Source: Variovorax sp. PAMC26660 (GTDB lineage: Bacteria; Pseudomonadota; Gammaproteobacteria; Burkholderiales; Burkholderiaceae_C). From it: a stretch of 64,000 nt of DNA. The stretch lies in assembly GCF_014302995.1 (NCBI RefSeq), contig NZ_CP060295.1:7059501-7123500 (forward strand), in the 5' to 3' direction. A program made the translations under genes and the position numbers. Below are positions 60,346 through 64,000 of the stretch, piece by piece. Under the pieces are notes generated by a model that saw only the letters and a list, made by a program, of their open reading frames with translations, did no database searches and was not told the origin of the DNA. Position 1 is the first letter of the stretch, and each line of letters opens with the position of its first letter.

Positions 60346-60534
60346 ATGAAAAAAATACTCTTCGCACTTGCAGCCTGCGCGCTTGTCTCCACCGCGGCAC
60401 TGGCCCAGCCGATGCCACCGCGCCACGGCCCGGGCCCAGGCTACGACCGGCCGCATCACCGGCCGCACAAGGTGTGGGTGCCGGCGCACCGCGAGCACGG
60501 CCGCATGGTGCGCGGGCACTACGACTATCGCTGA
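60346..60534 (+). CDS. Small exported His/Pro-rich protein
   Basis: A 62-residue protein. The signal peptide is clear (MKKILFALAACALVSTAALA, cleavage about 20). The mature 42 residues are rich in His, Pro, Arg and Gly (RHGPGPGYDRPHHRPHKVWVP), so metal binding is conceivable, and end HYDYR. GAAGGA is at the right distance from ATG 60346. Family unknown; similar small KVWVPxHRxxGRxVxGHY proteins occur in related bacteria. Confidence 0.75.
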   Translation: MKKILFALAACALVSTAALAQPMPPRHGPGPGYDRPHHRPHKVWVPAHREHGRMVRGHYDYR

Positions 60535-60547
60535 GCGTCGGCCTTCG

Positions 60548-60569
60548 GGAGCCTTCGCAAGGAGGCTCC
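60548..60569 (+). promoter_or_regulatory. Hairpin enclosing the ribosome binding site of the next gene
   Basis: GGAGCC (60548-60553) pairs with GGCTCC (60564-60569). The Shine-Dalgarno AAGGAGG (60559-60565) lies in the loop and stem, nine bases before the ATG at 60574. It may limit initiation or act as a weak terminator of the preceding gene. Confidence 0.4.
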
Positions 60570-60573
60570 TGAG

Positions 60574-61257
60574 ATGCAACGGCTTTTGAGTTTGCGCGAG
60601 GCCATCGAAGCGCTGGCCTCCTCTCATGACGACAGCGATCTGTATGACCGCTACGCCTGGGTCTATGCCAGCGACGATGGTCCGTTGCGCGACGCGCGCT
60701 TCTATCTGTCCTGCAACGCCGACGAGGAAGAAGCCATCACCGACGAACTGGGCGAGGACATGCCGGCATTCGCCGTGACGCACAGGCTGCGGCACTACCT
60801 GGAAGCCGCCACCTTCGCCGATGTGCTGCTGGTGCAGAAGCAGCAGCAACCGCTGTCTGCCCTCGAAGACTACGCAGTGGCGCTGGCGCACTATCACGAC
60901 CAGGATGCGTTTCTCGACCGGGGCGGTTTCTACAGCGGGGAATGTGCAGCGAACGCGCCGTTGCCCGGCATTTCACGCGAACTGTTCGCCGAATACGACC
61001 TGCAATTGGTGACGTGCCTTGCGGAACACGTGGGCGAGGCGGCTCGCGCGACGGCGGCGCTGCGCCAGATCAACGTGGCGCAGGCGCTGGCGCTGTGCCG
61101 TCAGCTCCCGCTGTCATTGGGCGTTCGCGTCACCGGGCGAGAAAGGGACAGGATCGAAGAGCGCTTCGCGGCGCTGTCGCTGCCCTTGAAGCGAACGACC
61201 CACCGTTCGCTCGCCTGGTTGCCGCCAGCCAGCGTCGATGGCGACCAGGGCGGCTGA
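60574..61257 (+). CDS. Unidentified cytosolic protein
   Basis: A 227-residue acidic protein with no signal or membrane segment. The N-terminal 100 residues (SHDDSDLYDRYAWVYA, SCNADEEEAITDELGEDMPAFA) could be a small adaptor-like domain; the second half is helical and Arg-rich at the end. AAGGAGG precedes the ATG. I do not recognise the family. Convergent with the lipoprotein gene six bases away. Confidence 0.72.
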   Translation: MQRLLSLREAIEALASSHDDSDLYDRYAWVYASDDGPLRDARFYLSCNADEEEAITDELGEDMPAFAVTHRLRHYLEAATFADVLLVQKQQQPLSALEDYAVALAHYHDQDAFLDRGGFYSGECAANAPLPGISRELFAEYDLQLVTCLAEHVGEAARATAALRQINVAQALALCRQLPLSLGVRVTGRERDRIEERFAALSLPLKRTTHRSLAWLPPASVDGDQGG

Positions 61258-61263
61258 AGAAAT

Positions 61264-61935
61264 TCAGGAGCGGCGGATGAGCGCCTGCGCCAGCACGCGG
61301 CACTTGCCGAATTCGCAGCGCACCGCCAGGGTGGCGCCGTTGTCGCAAGGCACGTTGTAGGTTTCGTAGCCCGGCCCCTTGGCCGTGAGCTCGGCACGCG
61401 GCTGCAGCTTGCAACGACCGGCCTTGGCGAGGGTTTCGACGTTGTACGTGTCGACGCCTGTCCGGCGGGGCGTTGCCGTGACGATGGAGGGGTCGAAGTT
61501 GTTGTGGGCGTAGAACGTATCCCGCACGTTCGGGTCGAGGTTCCGATAGCCCCGCTTGGCCATGCAATGCACGATCGCGATCTGCTGGTGCTCGGCAATC
61601 ACGCTGTCCGGGGGACGTCCCACCCAGTCGGCAATCGAAGCGCCAATGCCAGCCACCGCAGCCCCGGTGGCAAGGCCCCGGCTGTACCAGGTGATCAGGC
61701 CAAGACCCAATGCGGCCCACCCGCCGTCGTTGGTGTCTCCGCGTGCCGCGATGCGGGTCGCAGCGACCCGGCAGTCGGCCACGTCGCCGTCATAACGAAC
61801 CTTGTCGACGCCTTGCATCGCGACCATGGGCACATAGGAAGTGCCGGAGCCGGTGCCGGGCTCGGTCGGCGGCATCGTGCTTGCACAACCGACCAGCGCC
61901 ATGGCGGCAAACGCAACGCTCAGCATCAGCTTCAT
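61264..61935 (-). CDS. Predicted lipoprotein
   Basis: A 223-residue lipoprotein: lipobox LVGC with the lipidated cysteine at 17. A Gly/Ala stretch (GLATGAAVAGIGASIADWVG at about 86-105) resembles a glycine-zipper membrane segment. Four further cysteines (DVADCRV, IVHCMAKRG, GRCKLQ, NVPCDNG, EFGKC) could form disulfides. It resembles small surface/envelope lipoproteins, but I cannot name a family. Confidence 0.78.
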   Translation of the reverse strand: MKLMLSVAFAAMALVGCASTMPPTEPGTGSGTSYVPMVAMQGVDKVRYDGDVADCRVAATRIAARGDTNDGGWAALGLGLITWYSRGLATGAAVAGIGASIADWVGRPPDSVIAEHQQIAIVHCMAKRGYRNLDPNVRDTFYAHNNFDPSIVTATPRRTGVDTYNVETLAKAGRCKLQPRAELTAKGPGYETYNVPCDNGATLAVRCEFGKCRVLAQALIRRS

Positions 61936-62134
61936 GGAAATCCCCGTCTTCTTCGCGATAGTTGCCGGGATTTAACCATACATATAGTTACTCTTGAATC
62001 GCCTTGTCGCGAATGCACGACGGCTCGCCTTTCGCTGGACAGTGGCAATTTCGGCCCCTTTTACAAAGGCATGCGACGATGCCCGGCCGACCGCAACCCG
62101 TGGCCGCAAGCAAGAAAGCGCTGAAGCCTGCCGC

Positions 62135-62575
62135 ATGAAAGTCGAGACCCTCGCCAAGCTCATTTTTGGATTCATCGGCATCGCGCTGCTCGTGCTGTGC
62201 GGCTTCCTGATCTACAACCGGGTGGCCTTCATCGCGTCGGCCGAGCGCGTGCAAGGCGAAGTGACCGATCTGCAGCATGTGCGCAGCACCAACAAGAACA
62301 ACACCGACGGCACCTGGCGGCCGATCGTGCAGTTCCGGGCGCCGTCGGGCGCGCTCATCGATTTCACGACGTCGAGCAGCAGCGGCTCACCGGGCTACGA
62401 GATCGGGGAGACGGTCGATGTCTTCTTTCAACCGTCGAACCCGCAAGACGCCCTGCTCAACGACATGTTCGAGATGTGGGGTGGCGCGGTCATGGCGGGC
62501 GCGATCAGCGCCGTGTTCCTGTGCATCGCCTGGTTCGTCTGGAGAATCGGCCGGGATGAAAAGGCCGAAGCCTGA
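62135..62575 (+). CDS. DUF3592-type membrane protein
   Basis: A 146-residue inner-membrane protein with TM1 at about 8-27, a ~85-residue external domain and TM2 at about 115-137. The middle (AERVQGEVTDLQHVRSTNKNNTDGTWRPIVQF then GYEIGETVDVFFQPSNPQDALLND) is the DUF3592 pattern. ATG 62135 starts just before TM1; the longer upstream frame is not coding. The cytochrome gene starts three bases after its stop. Function unknown. Confidence 0.8.
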   Translation: MKVETLAKLIFGFIGIALLVLCGFLIYNRVAFIASAERVQGEVTDLQHVRSTNKNNTDGTWRPIVQFRAPSGALIDFTTSSSSGSPGYEIGETVDVFFQPSNPQDALLNDMFEMWGGAVMAGAISAVFLCIAWFVWRIGRDEKAEA

Positions 62576-62578
62576 ACG

Positions 62579-62920
62579 ATGCCGACACAGTTGCACCGCG
62601 CCCCAGGATGCATCGCCGCCGCGGTGCTGATCGCCCTCGCGCTCCCGGCCATGGCCCAGGCCACGCCCGAGGATCTGCTCAGAAAGAATGGCTGCATGTC
62701 CTGCCACGGCCTGGTTCACAAGCAGGTGGGACCGGGCTTCGCGCAGATCGCCGAGCGCTACCGAAAGGATGGCGAAGCGCCGGCACGGCTCGCCGGCAAG
62801 ATCCGCGACGGCAGCGTGGGCACGTGGGGCCGCGTCATCATGCCGCGGCAAACGCAGGTCTCGCAGGCTGATGCGCAGGCGCTGGCGCAGTGGGTGTTGT
62901 CGCAGCCCTCGCCGCGTTGA
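62579..62920 (+). CDS. Small periplasmic c-type cytochrome
   Basis: A 113-residue class I cytochrome c. A signal peptide to about 27 (AMA|QA) precedes the haem motif CMSCH (Cys39, Cys42, His43). The methionine ligand is likely Met88 in RVIMPR. It is of the cytochrome c551/c5 size and would carry electrons in the periplasm. It lies three bases after the DUF3592 gene. Confidence 0.9.
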   Translation: MPTQLHRAPGCIAAAVLIALALPAMAQATPEDLLRKNGCMSCHGLVHKQVGPGFAQIAERYRKDGEAPARLAGKIRDGSVGTWGRVIMPRQTQVSQADAQALAQWVLSQPSPR

Positions 62921-62942
62921 ACTCCGGCCGCCGGGGGCTGGT

Positions 62943-63068
62943 TCAGTCGCCGAACCAGAAGAAAAGCCAGGAACAGACCGACACCAGCACTGCGAACAGC
63001 GCGATGCCGTCACGCTGAAGGTGCAAGGCGCTGGCGCTGCCCCTCAAACGGCGAACACTGTTTGTCAT
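62943..63068 (-). CDS. 41-residue single-span membrane protein
   Basis: Too short for ordinary gene finding but well formed: ATG at 63068 with GAGGA eight bases upstream, 41 codons and TGA. A basic N-terminal half (MTNSVRRLRGSASALHLQRD) precedes one hydrophobic span (GIALFAVLVSVCSWLFFWFG) and a final Asp. Positive-inside orientation would leave the C-terminus in the periplasm. Role unknown. It faces the cytochrome gene 22 bases away. Confidence 0.55.
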   Translation of the reverse strand: MTNSVRRLRGSASALHLQRDGIALFAVLVSVCSWLFFWFGD

Positions 63069-63250
63069 CCAGATCCTCACTCGGCAGGTGATTCGAGCGC
63101 CAACGATGCCCGTGCGGCCTTGCTTCTGTCAATCCAAAAGAAGCTTTGCCGCCCCTTCGGCCGCAAAAACAAACCGCGCCCCTTGTCTTAGTTCGGCCAT
63201 TTGGTTCCCATTCAATTGCGTCTGAACTGTAAAGTTCCAAGAATCGAGGA

Positions 63251-63265
63251 TGCAAGTCATTATCA
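63251..63265. promoter_or_regulatory. Fur-box-like site upstream of the siderophore receptor
   Basis: TGCAAGTCATTATCA matches the 7-1-7 Fur pattern TGATAAT-N-ATTATCA with a perfect right half and four of seven bases on the left. It lies about 105 bases before the receptor ATG. In 63069-63369 I see no gene; the region must hold the receptor promoter. Confidence 0.5.
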
Positions 63266-63369
63266 TTCAGTGTCGTTTGGCCCCACAGCCTCGCCTCTAG
63301 CCACTCCAAGCCCCGCGCCGGACAGCCATTCAAGAGGTTCACGACCTCATCCTGTCTTCTGGAGCATTC

Positions 63370-64000
63370 ATGGCGTACATCAAGAGCCGCAAGCACTCGC
63401 CTGCGCGTTACATTTCCGGCCGCGCGGCCACCACTGCCACCCTGGTCGCGCTCGGCGCCTCCATGTCGGCACAAGCTCAAACGACGCTGAACGAAGTTCG
63501 CGTCGAAGCAACGACCGACTTCAAGGTCGAAAAGTCCGCCTCCCCGAAATTCACCGCCCCGCTGCTGGACACGCCCAAGTCGGTCACGGTGATTCCCCAG
63601 GAAGTCATTCGCCAGACCGGCGCGACCACGCTGGTCGACGCGCTGCGCACCACGCCCGGCATCACCTTCGGCGCAGGCGAAGGCGGCAACCCGGTCGGTG
63701 ACCGCCCCTTCATTCGTGGCTTCGACTCGCAAAGCGACACCTACGTGGACGGCGTGCGCGACGGCGCCGCACAGACGCGCGAGATCTTCAACGTGGAGTC
63801 GGTCGAGGTCGTCAAGGGCCCCAGTTCCGCGTTCGGCGGCCGTGGCTCGGCCGGTGGCTCGGTCAACATCATCAGCAAGACACCGCAGGCAGAAAACTTC
63901 TTCAGCGGCACCGTCGGCCTGGGCACCGATTCGTACCAGCGCGAAACGCTGGACATCAACCGCAAGATTTCCGACAGCGTTGCAGCCCGCCTGAACGTGA
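63370..64000 (+). CDS. TonB-dependent siderophore receptor (5' part, runs off the window)
   Basis: N-terminal 210 residues of an outer-membrane receptor. The signal peptide runs to about 36 (SAQA|QT), then the TonB-box region LNEVRVEAT and the plug domain: SVTVIPQEVIRQTGATTLVDALRTTPGI, RGFDSQSDTYVDGVRDG and VEVVKGPSSAFGGRGSAGGSVNIISK. The sequence ends at the start of the beta-barrel. Plug features fit ferric-siderophore receptors of the FhuA/Fiu type. GGAG precedes ATG 63370. A Fur-like box upstream suggests induction by iron shortage. Confidence 0.9.
   Translation, partial: MAYIKSRKHSPARYISGRAATTATLVALGASMSAQAQTTLNEVRVEATTDFKVEKSASPKFTAPLLDTPKSVTVIPQEVIRQTGATTLVDALRTTPGITFGAGEGGNPVGDRPFIRGFDSQSDTYVDGVRDGAAQTREIFNVESVEVVKGPSSAFGGRGSAGGSVNIISKTPQAENFFSGTVGLGTDSYQRETLDINRKISDSVAARLNV

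Noticed and set aside
63010..63732. A 240-codon minus-strand open frame opposite the siderophore receptor start
   Set aside because: It overlaps the signal peptide and plug region of a clear receptor gene and has no domain of its own.

Overview
The window looks like chromosomal DNA of a betaproteobacterium of the family Comamonadaceae, most likely Variovorax or a close relative. The case rests on uniformly high GC coding sequence, dense four-base ATGA/GTGA gene overlaps, the Burkholderiales-type gene set (Tct tricarboxylate transport, Liv-type ABC operons, HpnCDE) and several families of palindromic intergenic repeats. No prophage, insertion sequence, CRISPR array or rRNA operon was seen. Species assignment is inference.

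Layout. 1-9.9 kb: fumC (class II fumarase), a proVWX-type glycine betaine/proline ABC operon, an iron-sulfur class I fumarase, murI, and two unnamed proteins. 9.9-17.8 kb: tRNA-Leu(TAA), tRNA-Cys, tRNA-Gly, then the proteostasis block tig-clpP-clpX-lon (minus strand), a TPR protein and tRNA-Leu(TAG). 17.8-24.3 kb: an RND efflux pump with its adaptor behind a TetR-type operator but with no local regulator, and kup. 24.3-32.8 kb: hpnC-hpnD-hpnE (squalene for hopanoids), a LysE exporter, a HAD phosphatase, hemH, a methyltransferase, a Tat-exported thioredoxin-like protein and small unknowns.

32.8-43.3 kb is the most interesting block. On the minus strand lie a PAS-AAA+ sigma-54 activator, three small accessory genes and a good sigma-54 (-24/-12) promoter. 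These are followed by a periplasmic binding protein, a secreted type II polyhydroxybutyrate (PHB) depolymerase with a fibronectin III domain, a complete LivG/F/H/M transporter and an alpha/beta hydrolase. I read this as a candidate sigma-54-controlled system that degrades extracellular PHB and takes up the products. Its operon gaps are filled with REP-like palindromes.

43.4-50 kb: a TetR regulator with an operator palindrome in front of a complete tripartite RND pump. 50-53.4 kb: folE2, gamma-carbonic anhydrase, an alternative dihydroorotase and a Fur/Zur-family regulator form an overlapping operon behind a 23-bp palindrome, a zinc-starvation module. 53.5-59 kb: tctCBA with the divergent two-component system tctDE. 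59-64 kb: an S4 RNA-binding protein, PPK2, small secreted and membrane proteins, a cytochrome c, an unlisted 41-residue membrane protein, and the start of a TonB-dependent siderophore receptor behind a Fur-like box. That receptor runs off the end of the window.
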